64,000 nucleotides of DNA from Kitagawia praeruptora (Eukaryota > Streptophyta > Magnoliopsida > Apiales > Apiaceae): NCBI GenBank assembly GCA_037693485.1, contig CM075353.1, forward strand, positions 9,186,001-9,250,000, read 5' to 3'. Position 1 is the stretch's first letter. Each line of letters opens with the position of its first letter. The notes under the pieces were generated by a model. That model did no database searches. It had not been told where the DNA came from and worked only from the letters and a program-made list of their open reading frames with translations. Shown here piece after piece: positions 24,080-35,948 of this stretch. The position numbers and the translations under genes are program-made.

Positions 24080-24655
24080 TAATGTTTTTTTTTTTTTTGA
24101 AGAACAAAGGCGTTAATTCAATAATAAAAAGCCGTACGGCATCTACACCAATGATCGAATCGATCAAACAGGAAATTGCAATCGTCTGTTCTCATCAAGA
24201 GACAGTTAAACGATATTTTAATGTATATAAAAATACAAGTACCCACTTCATGCATCCTCGTTGAATTTCTGGTACCCGCTTTATCCTGGCCCGATTGAGC
24301 TATCGTTTGAGCTATCAACCAAAACTGTTATCCCGTACAAACTTTCTTCACTAAATCGCGACCCCGCTTACAATCAAGAAGCGAAAAAACCAAACTCTCA
24401 CAAAGGAGAGAAAATCAAACCTCTCACGAAGGAGAGAAATCAAGCCGAAAATATACAAGTGCGAAAAATTAAATACAAACTTAAATCAGACAATTCTTAG
24501 ATCTGGGAAACAAAACCGCAAGAACAAGATAACTCAGACCACTTTCGAGAACAAACTCACTGGGAAGAACGAGGAATCCGAAACTCCGTGGAATTGAGAT
24601 CTAAGAAAATGAAAACCAAATCTGAAAGCAAATTTAAAGGATAGAAATCCTTACC
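24080..24655 (-). mobile_element. Poly(A)-tailed retroposon copy 1, upstream of the PPR gene
   Basis: A T-run at 24085-24098 (a poly(A) tail read on the - strand) is followed by about 550 bp that is related along its whole length to 30945-31440. Shared words include TTCAATAATAAAAAG, ATGATCGA, and a repeated AAGGAGAGAAA. The unit has no ORF. It fits a non-autonomous LINE-like or SINE-like retroposon whose 3' end is at the left. No target-site duplication was recognised. Confidence 0.55.
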
Positions 24656-24889
24656 CACAAATGGAGATTAATCAAAGTTCAGGTACACAAAATGTACTTT
24701 ACTCTATGTTTATTCTTATGTTCCATTCACCATTTGTTTTGTAATTTGTACCGCTGTCGTGACTCATTTCGATTATAAAAAACAAACACCATGTCAGAAC
24801 CTGAGGTTTCTCTGCGCGCCAAAAATACAAACATCCTTAAACCCTAATCTTAAACCCAACACAATTAACTCTCATGCATAACCCTAACC

Positions 24890-27800
24890 ATGCCATTTCT
24901 AACACCCAACTCGCTCGCTGCACTCATCGAATCGTCAGTTTCAACTCACTCACACAAACTCGGCAAATCCACTCATGCCCAAATCATCAAAACCATCATC
25001 CCCCCTTTACCTTCATTCCTCTCTAACCATCTCATCAACATGTACTCTAAACTCGACCTGGTCAACTCAGCTCAACTCGTTCTCCAACTCACTCCTGATC
25101 ATCATAGGTCTGTTGTTACTTGGACCTCTTTGATTTCTGGGTTTGTTCAGAATGGGCATTTTAGAGATGCCCTTGTGTGTTTTTCGAGATTGCGGTGTGA
25201 GGGGATTAGGCCTAATGATTTCACATTTCCTTGTGTTTTTAAGGCCAGTGGAGCGATTAGAGATGTATGGGTGGGGAAATTGATTCATGGGTTGGCGGTT
25301 AAGGTGGGGTTGGTTAGGGATGTTTTTGTGGGGTGTAGTGTGTTTGATATGTATGCGAAAATCGGGTTTAGGGAGGATGCGAGGAAGGTGTTTGATGAAA
25401 TGCCTGAGAGGAATTTAGCGACGTGGAATGCGTGTATTTCGAATAATGTGGGTGATGGGAGGGGAAGGGAAGGGGTTGGTGTGTTTGTTGAGTTTAGGAG
25501 GATTGGTGGGGAGGGGAATTCGATTACGTTGTGTGCGGTTTTTAATGCGTGTGCGGATTTGAAGGATGTGGTGTTGGGGAGACAAGTGCATGGGTTTGTG
25601 GTTAGGAGTGGGTTGAGTGGGGATGTTTCGGTTGGGAATGGGATGATTGATTTTTACGGGAAGTGTAGGGATGTTGTGGCGGCGGAGTTGGTTTTTGATG
25701 GGATGAAGGTTAGGAATGATGTTTCGTGGTGTTCGATGGTAGCTGCGTTTGAGCAGAATGAAGAGAAGGAGAAGGCGTTTGAGGTTTTTTTGGGGGCGCG
25801 GAGGGAAGGGATTGAGCCGAAGGATTTTTTGTTGTCCAGTGTTGTTAGTGCGTGTGCGGGTATTGCGGCGCTTGAGTTGGGGAGAATGATTCATGGTATT
25901 GCTGTGAAGGCTTGTATTGAGTTAAATGTTTTTATTGGGAGTGCACTTGTGGATATGTATGGGAAGTGTGGAAGTATAGAGGATTGTGACAAAGCATTTC
26001 GTGAAATGCCCGAGAGGAATTCTTTTACATGGAATGCCTTGATTGGGGGGTATGCTCATCAAGGATATGCGGACATTGCTTTAGCTTTGTTTGAGGAAAT
26101 GAAACATGAGGTGGTACCTAATTATGTGACACTTGTATGTGTATTGTCAGTGTGTAGTAGGTCAGGGGCTATGAAGGAAGGCATGGCGATATTTGAGTCA
26201 ATGCGCGAGAGGTATGGGATTGAACCTGGTATAGAGCATTATGCTTGCGTTGTGGACATGTTAGGGAGAGCAGGAATGGTAGACCGTGCCTACGAGTTTA
26301 TTAAGAAAATGCCTATTTGTCCAGGTGTTTCAGTTTGGGGGGCTCTTTTAGGAGCTTGTAGGGTATATGGGAAGCCAGAATTAGGAAAAATTGCAGCTGA
26401 TAATTTATTCAAACTTGATCCAAAAGACTCTGGCAATCATGTGCTGCTTTCAAATATGTTTGCAGCAGCTGGCCGGTAATTTCTGTACTCGTTATACTGC
26501 CTTGTGCCTTCTACATAATATTAAGCTGTGTAAACTTGCTTCTCTTTGTAGATGCTCGATGGTTTTCTGTTACTTAGTAGATTAAACTTTGAAGAATACG
26601 TAGTATAGTATATTGGACATTTGGACTGCATAGATGTAAGCAGGTTAAAATAAATTCTAGACGAAACAGAGTATCTTACAGGATATATAATCTGAACCAT
26701 TTTTAGGGACAAACTCTTCTTAACAGCCACGCAAAAATCCGTAGGAAACATGGGTTTTACAGAATACTTTAGGCTCTTAAAACAATAGGTAAAGTAGTAC
26801 TCTATTTTTCTGGGCAAGTAATGTAGTACTCCCTCCGTCTCATAATATGTTTCCTGTTTGTAAAAACACGTTTGCCAATGCATACTTTCAATCGTTAATA
26901 TCTTGAATTTTGTATTAGTACTAAATATAAAAATTTCACTGTATTAAAGTACTCATAAATACGAATCCAACAAGATCACTCATGACTATATTTTATCTTA
27001 TAAATTATGCGTAAATTAGTAGTCAATCGCCTAAAATGAACAGTGTAAAAAGTCAAAACAGGAAAGATAAAATGAGACAGAGGGAGTAGTAATTATAAGT
27101 GCATTGATTTTGACATATTGATTTTAATCCAAAAACAGAGCACAGTGCCAACAGGTTTAAACTTTAAAAATTAAACCATAAGTTGTAGCCTTGTAGGGAT
27201 GAATCCCTGTTGATGCAGGACAGGTACACAAAAGGCCCATTTAAAACATGGTAGAGCAGTACTATAGGATTCAGAAGCCCAATCTTTTTAAGAAGATATA
27301 GGTTACATTTATATATTTTAACAATATAGTAGAATTCTCTTTGAGATGAAGATTATGCAATGTTGTTTTTAGAGTTTAATTTTAAATAGGAAAGACTGTT
27401 TAGCTTTAATACAAATAGGGATTAGCTTATGAATTAAAGGGGATTATTTTAAGATAAGTTGATTGTTGAAATTGTTAGCTGTGTGTGGGAATTATTGCTT
27501 GGAATTTGTCCGTCCTTGTACAAACCCGCCCCAGTTACTTTCATTAACGTTCTATACCAATTTACCAAACTACCGGTGTATCCCCTTTATGAGGTGAATA
27601 TATGGACTCGTAAGCTATAAATCCAGACTGCTGCATTTTCCTGTGAACTGGTTGAAACGATAACCTCTTTAAGGTACATTAAAAACACCGAATAAAGTAT
27701 TTTGGTTAGTAACTGGTTATGAGTCGGTTCTTTAAACCTAGTTACAAGGTTTTTTCTAAACCGTTCATCTTGTTTTCTGACTTAAATAGCTTAAGAAGAC

Positions 27801-28078
27801 CTACTAATTAATGCCATCACATAGATGGCATACAAGTATGTGATAGGTGACAATTTTTTTGCCGGGTAGTAATGTTACATGCACACTTTAATAGTTGGGA
27901 GTAAATCTGTTGGAACGCAAATCTGGACTTTTGTGCTAATTTTGTCTTTGATGACCACCATATTTTAAATTTGAAGCACCATTCAACATAATAATACGAG
28001 GCTCACACGTTTTGTAATAATGCGCAACACAATTTTTTTATTAATGACAGTATATTTAATACACAGTGATTCACTTGC

Positions 28079-28109
<31 letters not shown>

Positions 28110-28622
28110 CTGCATTTTTGTTTTCTTGATCAATTTACATTGAATGATGCTGGCAGGTGGGAAGACGCCAACCTTGTGAGGAAAGAGATGATGGACGTGG
28201 GAATCAAAAAGGGTGCAGGATGCAGTTGGATCTCCGTTAAGGATAAAACCCATGTTTTTCAAGCAAAGGATACTTCTCACGAGAGAAACACTGAGATCCA
28301 GGCAATGCTTACTTATCTGAAAGAGAAGATGAAGGCTGCTGGCTATGTACCTGATACAAAGTTTGCTCTATATGATTTAGAGGAGGAAGAGAGGGAATCA
28401 GAAGTTTCGTACCACAGCGAGAAGATTGCCCTGGCTTTTGCACTCATTGTGATCCCCCCTGGAGTCCCCATAAGAATAACAAAGAATCTTCGGATCTGTG
28501 TAGATTGTCATAGTGCTATTAAGTTCATCTCAGGTATTGTTGGAAGAGAAATTATTGTAAGAGATAATAATAGATTTCATCATTTCAGGGATAATAGATG
28601 CTCATGTAAAGATTATTGGTAA
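24890..28622 (+). CDS. MEF11: PPR-DYW protein, MEF11/LOI1-like mitochondrial RNA-editing factor
   Basis: Two exons, 24890-26475 and 28157-28622, are joined across a 1681-bp GT-AG intron. The 2052-nt frame is exact and encodes 683 residues. Without splicing, exon 1 would stop one codon after the donor. The protein has a short N-terminal leader (probably organelle targeting), tandem pentatricopeptide repeats of PLS type, an E region (from about residue 510), the PG-box stretch GYVPD (591-595) and a complete C-terminal DYW deaminase domain. The putative zinc and catalytic residues are H615-x-E617 and C643-x-x-C646, and the protein ends CSCKDYW. The length and many stretches match Arabidopsis MEF11/LOI1 (At4g14850) as remembered. 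That protein acts in mitochondrial C-to-U editing, and its loss gives lovastatin insensitivity. Coding-strand base composition switches sharply near 25100. Confidence 0.85.
26829..27086. mobile_element. Stowaway MITE in the PPR gene intron
   Basis: Starts CTCCCTCCGTCTCATAATAT and ends with the inverted match ACAGAGGGAG. It is 258 bp and flanked by TA on both sides (26827-26828 and 27087-27088). These are the diagnostic ends of plant Stowaway (Tc1/mariner-related) elements. It lies wholly within the intron. Confidence 0.92.
28079..28109. repeat. Compound AT/GT microsatellite in the PPR intron
   Basis: A run of AT dinucleotides passes into a run of GT dinucleotides, ending about 48 bp before the 3' splice site, so length changes here could affect the acceptor region. 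Confidence 0.9.
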
Positions 28623-28787
28623 TGATAGTATATTACATATTTTCACAGGATAGGTACTACACTACAGTTAACGGACATCCTCGAGGTTTTGAGTTTACCC
28701 ATTATAAATTATAATGCAGCACTAATGCACTATAGAGGAGTTCAAACTTAGCAATCTACTATTTTTGCATCCAATATCGCAAATCTA

Positions 28788-29303
28788 GGGTGAAAAACCA
28801 AAATACCCACAATTTAATTCTAGTTGCCCAAAATACCCACCAGCGTTGAGTTCCGTCCAAAATACCCGTCAGATACGCATGTCCAACATGTGCAGCCTCT
28901 TACAGACTTACACGCATGTTGGACATGCATGTTCTTCTCTTTTTTATTTAAGAAGCTGGCCACGCATTTCTAACATGCGTATTCTTCATATTTTTTCATT
29001 TTTTAAAAAGAGCCACGCATAACCATTTTGCGTATAGTTAGATTATATAAAAATAAAAAAATTGATCTACGCATTACAGTAATGCGTGTAGTTGAAAAGA
29101 TTCCCTGTGTGTACGCATTGTTGTGATGCGCATAACTTAAAAAAAAAACTAAAGAGCAAGCATGTTGGACATGCGTGTTCAGTCCTGAAAATGAATGCGC
29201 AAGACCAACATGCGTATTCGGTGGGTATTTTGGTCGATCCTTTACGGCTACAGGTATTTTGGGCAGTAAATTTAGAAAAGTGGTGTATTTTGGTCATTTT
29301 TTC
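28788..29303. mobile_element. Candidate MITE with imperfect terminal inverted repeats and many small palindromes
   Basis: The left end (GAAAAACCAAAATACCCAC, then TTGCCCAAAATACC) pairs imperfectly with the right end (GTATTTTGGGCA, then GTGTATTTTGGTCATTTTT) over roughly 50 bp. Inside are about eight short palindromic words based on ACGCAT/ATGCGT, including a perfect 9+1+9 palindrome at 29069-29087. No target-site duplication was confirmed and the superfamily is unknown. Confidence 0.55.
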
Positions 29304-29764
29304 TTCGATATTTAGATAGGGTAAAATGTACGCATAATAAGAAAAAAATCATTTTTCGTAAAAAATTGCAGCTTGACAAGAGACCTCGACACTAATTAAT
29401 ACGGGAAAAATATTTAATATCGAAATCATTTTGTGCTTTATCTAACTGTTGAGAAAGTATTTATATTATTTAAATTCACTCTATTACTGGAGTATTATGC
29501 AATATTAGTGGTTTATAATTTGTTTATTTTCTTTATCAGTAACACTTTTTTTTTTGAAACAAATTTTCTGTATTAACACTTGTTCTGTTTTTCAAAAGAA
29601 GGTAGATAGTGTGGATAATTAGTTAGTTTGAAGACAAAGAAGTGAATAAAGACCAAATTTTCGAACAAAGATAATCTTATTATAAAATCGAAAACATTTC
29701 AAAACTGAGAGAATATTCCTGACACATTTTATTTTTTTTACAAAATTAGTGCAAAAGATAAATA

Positions 29765-30014
29765 CACTCTCTGTTCCATTCATTTTTTACCATAAATTTT
29801 TCACTTGTGTGGTACGTATTTTAAGGCTCTTATAAAATATAGTTCCATAACTTATTTTTAATTTTTTTTTTTGTATAAAAATAGGATTGTTCTATTTTTA
29901 TATAAAAAAGAAAATTTTAAAAATAAGTTGTGGAACTATCCTTAAAATCTACCTTAAAATGTGTGTCGAACCCCGTCCTTCAATGTTAACTATTGGCTGG
30001 GATGGAGGGAGAAG
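29765..30014. mobile_element. Degenerate Stowaway-like MITE
   Basis: TA then CACTCTCTGTTCCATTC at the left pairs with GGGATGGAGGGAGAAG then TA at the right. The interior is a long imperfect inverted repeat (arms near 29840-29870 and 29920-29945). The ends differ from the Stowaway consensus, so this is a weaker call than the intronic copy. Confidence 0.5.
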
Positions 30015-30067
30015 TAAAATTGGCCAGGGTTGTTGGTCCCAAATCCCAATGAAGTACACGTATGGGA

Positions 30068-30690
30068 GTAGGGCTGTAATTCGAGCCGAGCGGCTCGCGA
30101 GCTCGCTCGGCTCGAACTCATTTAAGATGGCTCAACTCGGCTCGTTTAGTTAAACGAACCGAGTTCGGGTAGAGGTTTCGGCTCGTTTAATTTCACGAGC
30201 CGAGCCGGTCGGCTCGTAAAATTAAACGAGTCGAGTTCGGGTAGAAAATTAGGCTCGTTTAAGTGTTATTTCGGCTCGCTTGACTCGTTTAAATAGGCTC
30301 ATTTATAAACGAGCCGGCTCGACTCGGTTCGTTTAGTTAAACGAGTCGAGTTCGGGCTAGAAAATTCGACTCGTTTAGTTAAACGAGCCGGCCGGCTCGG
30401 CTCGTGAAATTAAACGAGCCGAGTTCGAGTAGAAAATTAGGCTCGTTTAAGTGTTATTTCGGCTCGCTTGACTCGTTTAAATAGGCTCGTTTATAAACGA
30501 GTCGAGTCGAAAACGAGCCGACTCGACTCGGCTCGTTTAGTTAAACAAACCAAGTTCGGGCTAGAAAATTTGGCTCGTTTAGTTAAACGAGCCGGCTCGA
30601 CTCTTGAAAAAAACTCAGCTCGAATAACTACCCAGCTCGAATAACTACCCGGCTCGAACTCGCCCGACTCGGCTCGAATTATAACTGTAT
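30068..30690. repeat. GAGCCGAGC-rich palindromic repeat with a 188-bp internal duplication
   Basis: Dense copies of GGCTCG, CTCGTTTAAAT and TTAAACGAGCC on both strands. The ends form an inverted pair (TAATTCGAGCCGAG near 30077 and its complement near 30660). A block beginning TTAGGCTCGTTTAAGTG occurs at 30249 and 30437, giving a 188-bp period. Many plant genomes carry dispersed repeats of this type. Nothing is encoded. Confidence 0.75.
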
Positions 30691-30944
30691 ATGGGAGGAC
30701 ATCCCTATGGTTTTGTACATTGAACGTGAAAAATATACACACAACAAAGTTTTTTTTTTAATTTGGTGTTTGGCCTAGCTTTTGTCTATCTTAATTAATT
30801 CAAAAAAATGCTATCAAAAAGGTTAGTTTTCGTCCATCTTAGTTACTTCAGAAAATTGCTAACACACTCGTATTTATTAAATATGGTAATTCACTTAATT
30901 CCTATCTTCCAATGTAAATTACGGGTCTTGAAAAAAAATATTTC

Positions 30945-31440
30945 CTAATCCTTTTTCAAGAAAAAATGAGATAATTCAATAATAAAAAGATATACGGAAT
31001 CTACAAAAATGATCGAGTCAAACAAACATAAAATATTGATCGCCAATCTTCACGAAGAGACAATTAAGCGATTTGAAGAAGATATATTTACATGTAGTAC
31101 CTAATTCGCCACAAACCGTTTGAACTATCGAGCATAAATGCAATCCCATACAAATTTTCATCATTAAATCAAACCCAACTCTCAAAATAAAAGAGAGAAC
31201 AAACACCCTCTTACCAAGGAGAGAAAAATAAACTGAAATTGTAAATTGAAATTCTAAATAAAATCTTAAATTTGAAAAAATGAAAGCACAAAGAGAATCG
31301 ATCCACTCTCGAATCCACTAAGCTTCACTTAAATTGAAGAAGAAAGAAAATCGGAAGTTCCAGTTCCGATAATTTAGATCTAAAAAATAAAACAAATAAA
31401 TCAAAAGGGTAGATTTCCTTCCCGGAAAGGAAGATTATTG
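30945..31440 (-). mobile_element. Retroposon copy 2, upstream of the glyoxalase-family gene
   Basis: Related along its length to 24080-24655 and in the same orientation, but more diverged, with an interrupted T/A-rich tail at its left. It ends about 80 bp before the start codon of the next gene, so it may contribute promoter or leader sequence. No ORF. Confidence 0.5.
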
Positions 31441-31516
31441 AAGAAAAAAAAACAAAAACAATAAATTAAAGAATATAAATACTAAAGTGGGAGTGTCTAG
31501 CTTGTGTTAGAGAAAA

Positions 31517-34260
31517 ATGGCAGCCCAAGGAGCAACACTCAGCCACGTCTCTCGAGAATCTTCCGACATCAAACGCCTTGCTCAGTTCTACCAGGAGGTA
31601 CCCCTTCCATCATTTCTCTTCAGTCATATGTATACCTACTAGTGATTTTAAGAGAACTAGTAACTGTTTAACCCTTTGCTAGATTTTACGAGATTTTAGG
31701 AGAACCGGTAACTTAAGGATTAATTAATGCTACCTCTATGTACATATATGTAATATGTGTGTATAAAAATGTCTTGAAAAAGTGTTTAAATAAGTATGTT
31801 TACTGTTTGGAGTCAGATACTAGGGTTTGAGAAGGTAGAAACTCCAGATTTTGGTTTTGGAGTGATATGGCTTAAGCTGAACACTTCATTTTATCTCCAT
31901 CTTATCGAAAGAGATCCTACTACTAAGCTTCCAGAAGGTCCTTGGAGTGCTGTTTCTGCTGTGAAGGAACCTTCTAATCTCCCTAGAGGGCACCATATTG
32001 CTTTTTCTGTTGCCAATTTCGACTCCTTTGTTCATGCCCTTAAGGTTATTCTCTCTTCCTTTCCCCGTTTTCCGGTTATTATTGAAGTTATGTAGATGTG
32101 TGTCGATGAAAACCAACTTAAAATGTTAGTTGAGAATTAGTGATTTGTATAGTTGAAATTAGTAATTGGAAACTTGTGTAGATTTTTGTGAATGTAAGTG
32201 GTGATTTGTAAAATGATGCCTATGATGCCTAATAACGCATCCAGATAACAGACTTTTAGCAATACAAATCACGAGTTCTCATTTGAGCACAAACTATATG
32301 TACACATGCCCCTGTTTAGTGTTCACATATCCTATATGTGTAAATTAACATGGCATCATTGATATTCTCACAATTAATCTGCACTCTGGTGGACCCAAAA
32401 ATTGGAGAGATCGAGCCGCTTAATGACACTATGGCGGGACCCAAAAATAGGAGAGAGCCACCCAATGATCCACTCTTTACACCACCTAGATAATTGAGCA
32501 TCCGAGTGAGGGGGATGTTAAAAGTATAATAAGATTCAGTTAAGCCCGACTCTTGAGTTTTTTCAAGAACTATTAACTTAATATCATTATTAATGATTTC
32601 TTTTGTATAATAATGAATCTTATATACGTGAAAAAAAACTATATTTTAAATCTGATTATGTGATAATCTTATATTGTATAGATAATCATGTTGTCAAATT
32701 ATTTAGTGAATTTGGGAGGTCTGTACATTTTAAAGGCTGAAATGGTTTGTTGTAGAGCATGACTCTCCCTCCCATCCACCCACCCACCCTATGATTTGCA
32801 CTAGTAATGATTATTGATTTGTAATACCTACTATCCACAAAAGAAAAATCTATTGACTATGCAGTAGGATTTTGTATACCAGAACTTTGAATGGTTGAGT
32901 AAAATTTAAGCTTTTTTGGAATGAATAAAATTAGTACTTTATAATTGATTGGTTGTTACTTCGAAAGGTTATGTTATGATATATCCATAATGAAGTTAGT
33001 ATATATTTAATTGATTGGTAGTATATGGGATTTTGACTTTGATGTGAAGTGTTGTTTAATGTTTATAAGGTTTAACAATTTTGTCAATTTTGTCAATTTT
33101 AAGTAGTGGTATACGGGATTTTGAGTACTATATACTTTGTTATGTTCGGAAATGTCTGCTCTTCTTCATGAAGAATAATAGCCTTCAACATTACATGAAA
33201 AACAATACAGACTGATGTAAAAACTTAACAAGTTGATGGAATGGCACAGTATCTGAATCAGTGGTAATATTACATTTTTGTGCTTCTGATGAAGAATTTT
33301 GGCTATAGTTGAATTAATAATGCTTGCCCTTTTTACGGACTAACCAATAATGTTGATTTCTTTTTGTAGCTTCAAGCATACATGATTAGGCCATGTACCA
33401 TTATTTTCTCACGGCTGTTATGAGCTGACATGAAAATTGGATTTAAAGTAAAATTGCTGACAAGATATTGACATGGATGAGAGATAATAAAGAGGAGATG
33501 ATACAAGAATCTTCTTCTTGTTCAGTATTAAAGGGCATAATTAATCTTAAAATGATTAGGCCTTACAATTATGTGTAAGTAGAGATAAAAGATGTAGACC
33601 GTGAACTGTAACCAAGTTCATAAGCTAACAAACGAAGAGATCATTGCATTATGATTACTTAATGAATAAAAGAAATTATATTAAATTAAAAATAATGGTT
33701 CTCTTTAAGTACGAAGAACACCTCCTAATGATGTTTATGTTTGATGCATCTGTGGTCCTATAAGAAGTCCTATTTTTGGAAAACATTTGGTGATATCATA
33801 TGTCCTTGGTGTGAGTACTTAAGATTGATTGTATGATATAAGCAATAGATGTATAGAAAGCGAATGAAGGACTTCATTATAAACGTGGACATAAGTGACC
33901 GAAGTTGTTCTATGTATCCAGCATTTCCATAAAAAGTATTTTTATGTTCTATTTTTTCGTTTTGAGCTATGTTGCTGTGCCCTGCAGGAAAAAGGAATTC
34001 AGACACATGAGAGGACTCAACCAAATGGCAAGACAAAGCAAGTATTCTTCTTTGATCCTGATGGTGGGTTTTGATCTCTTTTAATTTATCATCTTTGACG
34101 AAGTGGTTTATGTTATGTTGATTTTTTGCATGCAATTTACCATGTTTGTGCTATTATATTATTATTATTTTTGTTTCAATATCCAGTTCAGTTTTTAATT
34201 TGCACCCTTTTTTGTTAATCTTGTATTTCAGGAAATGGTTTGGAGGTTACGAGCCAGTAA
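31517..34260 (+). CDS. Glyoxalase I / VOC-superfamily protein
   Basis: Four exons at 31517-31597, 31817-32044, 33988-34063 and 34232-34260 are joined by GT-AG introns into an exact 414-nt frame (137 residues). This is the usual size of a single-module vicinal-oxygen-chelate protein. Sequence hallmarks are LSHVSRE near the N-terminus, FYLHLIERD, GHHIAFSV, and VFFFDPDGNGLEV at the C-terminus. Probable metal-binding positions by family analogy are H10, H55, H86/H87 and E133. It resembles the plant family annotated 'lactoylglutathione lyase / glyoxalase I family' (At2g32090 type). The actual substrate is unknown, and true glyoxalase activity is not implied. There is no targeting peptide, so it is probably cytosolic. 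The second intron is long (1943 bp, 32045-33987), AT-rich and holds no recognised element. Confidence 0.83.
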
Positions 34261-35769
34261 GCCGGAAGAGTACAGTGGCCTTTCCCTTAAAGGCAAAGTT
34301 GTTTAGTCTAGTGTATGTATCTGAATAAGGTAAAACAAGCACTCCATGGTGATGGGTGGGAACGGGTAGCCGAACTAGCTGCTTTGATTTGTAAAAGTAT
34401 TTAAAATAACACGTATGTTATGTACAAGTTATCTAGTTTTACTTCCTCAAAATAACTGTAAACTGTGTTCGCTCAAGCTCGACTCGATAAATTGAGGTCA
34501 GCTTCAACTAGTTTTTACGCTTGTATGAAACTCAAGTTGATCCAAGTTTTTTACCAACTCGGCTCGAACTCAACAATATATTTCTTGATAATATAATAAT
34601 ATTGGTTTGACGTTGTTGGATAATTGCCTTGGGGACTAAAAATTAAACTGGGAAGTGGCCTTGCCTTCCCCAGTGCGGGTTGCAGTATGTGTGGCCACAC
34701 TTAAACGACCATCCCATCAGTATGACCATGAACGTCCATCAACCTTACTTGAAGTGTGAAATATGGAGGTGCTCCTCTAATACGGTATATTTAAATCGAA
34801 TTGTTTAATTTTAAGACGTTTCACCTGAATTTGATTATTGAATGATGTTGCTTGTCAAAATTAGTTATGTTATCCACAAATCTTTTCGTTTTTTACTGTA
34901 CTTTCTTGTTGCGATTAGAGAAGAAAATTAAATGGTGAAGAAAGACTCGGTTCCATGATGTGAATTGGTCTCTGGTGTTTGTGTGTGAGATTGCTTGGTG
35001 GAGTCGGTGCAGGTGCACACCCAACATGAAGGTATTACCTATTTCTCGAACACAAACATTGGAAATATCTGTATGCTTAAATCGTACGTACAACTTGAAT
35101 AGTTGAATTGAACTACTGATATACGATATTCTGAATTTGCAATATTTATGCCATTGCTAAAACATCCTAGCAAATGACTGACTCGTGCTGTTATAGGCCT
35201 GTTAGTATAAAAACACTCCCACACACTCACCCCAATAATTGAAGATAGATGCTTTTGTAGCTCTAAATCTGCGTTTGAGTGAAAAAAGACAGTCAGAACT
35301 CAGAAGTGGCATGCCCCAACACCAGCTGTTGAAGCCGGACAAGCTCTCTGAGCAGATACATCAGACTTGTACATTTATCATCTGTGTGCACTTGGCTCGA
35401 CACTTCATTGAGTTTAAACCAGTCGATTTTTACATATCCGTAACTTATCAAAAAGTTCACTTTATTAGGTGAGATTAATATATGCTATATTCTAACAGGC
35501 AACATGAAGATTTACATTCTGCAGCCAGCATACTTCCCAGTGTGTTGAGGGCCTAGTTGGATACATATCATGCAGTATACAGTTATATTGTTTTTGGCGA
35601 AAACTATGTATATGAATGGTTGGTATGATTTTAAGTGGTAGCAGCAGGATAGGGAATCTGATTCTTTCCCAAGTGTTGCATATCACTAGAATTCAAAGTA
35701 AGGAACAGAAAAACAATTAAGTTAAACTACTAGGACCTTGCTAGTACAAGTATTTATAATTCGAATTTT
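34261..35769. other. Intergenic region, no gene
   Basis: It holds the 3' flank of the glyoxalase-family gene and then AT-rich sequence. A degenerate patch of the CTCGACTCG/CTCGGCTCGAACTC repeat lies at about 34470-34575, related to 30068-30690. No ORF with supporting features. Confidence 0.5.
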
Positions 35770-35948
35770 CTAGTGTGTGCCCAAGGGCACATGCTAAGAA
35801 TCCGTGCTAGCTTAGTTGTCAAATTTTGATTGGTGGAGATTTCACTAATAATGATGGACCCCCCTGCATTCACATAAATATCCACCAATTAAAATTTGAC
35901 AACTCATCAAGCATTGATTCTTAGCATGTGCCCTTGGGCACACACTAG
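35770..35948. mobile_element. 179-bp MITE with long terminal inverted repeats
   Basis: The left arm CTAGTGTGTGCCCAAGGGCA continues to about 35802 and is matched by its complement ending at 35948 (about 33 bp, essentially perfect). A second, inner inverted pair (TTGTCAAATTTTGATTGGTGGA with its complement, about 35817-35838 and 35880-35902) makes most of the element a hairpin. No target-site duplication was recognised and the superfamily is undetermined. Confidence 0.82.

Noticed and set aside
25415..25894. 159-codon ORF antisense to the PPR exon
   Set aside because: Its Asn/Pro/Arg/Thr-rich composition is the mirror of the G-rich coding strand; no domain and no independent support.
26391..26585. 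Short ORF overlapping the end of PPR exon 1
   Set aside because: Shifted frame across the splice donor; the GT-AG junction explains the region.
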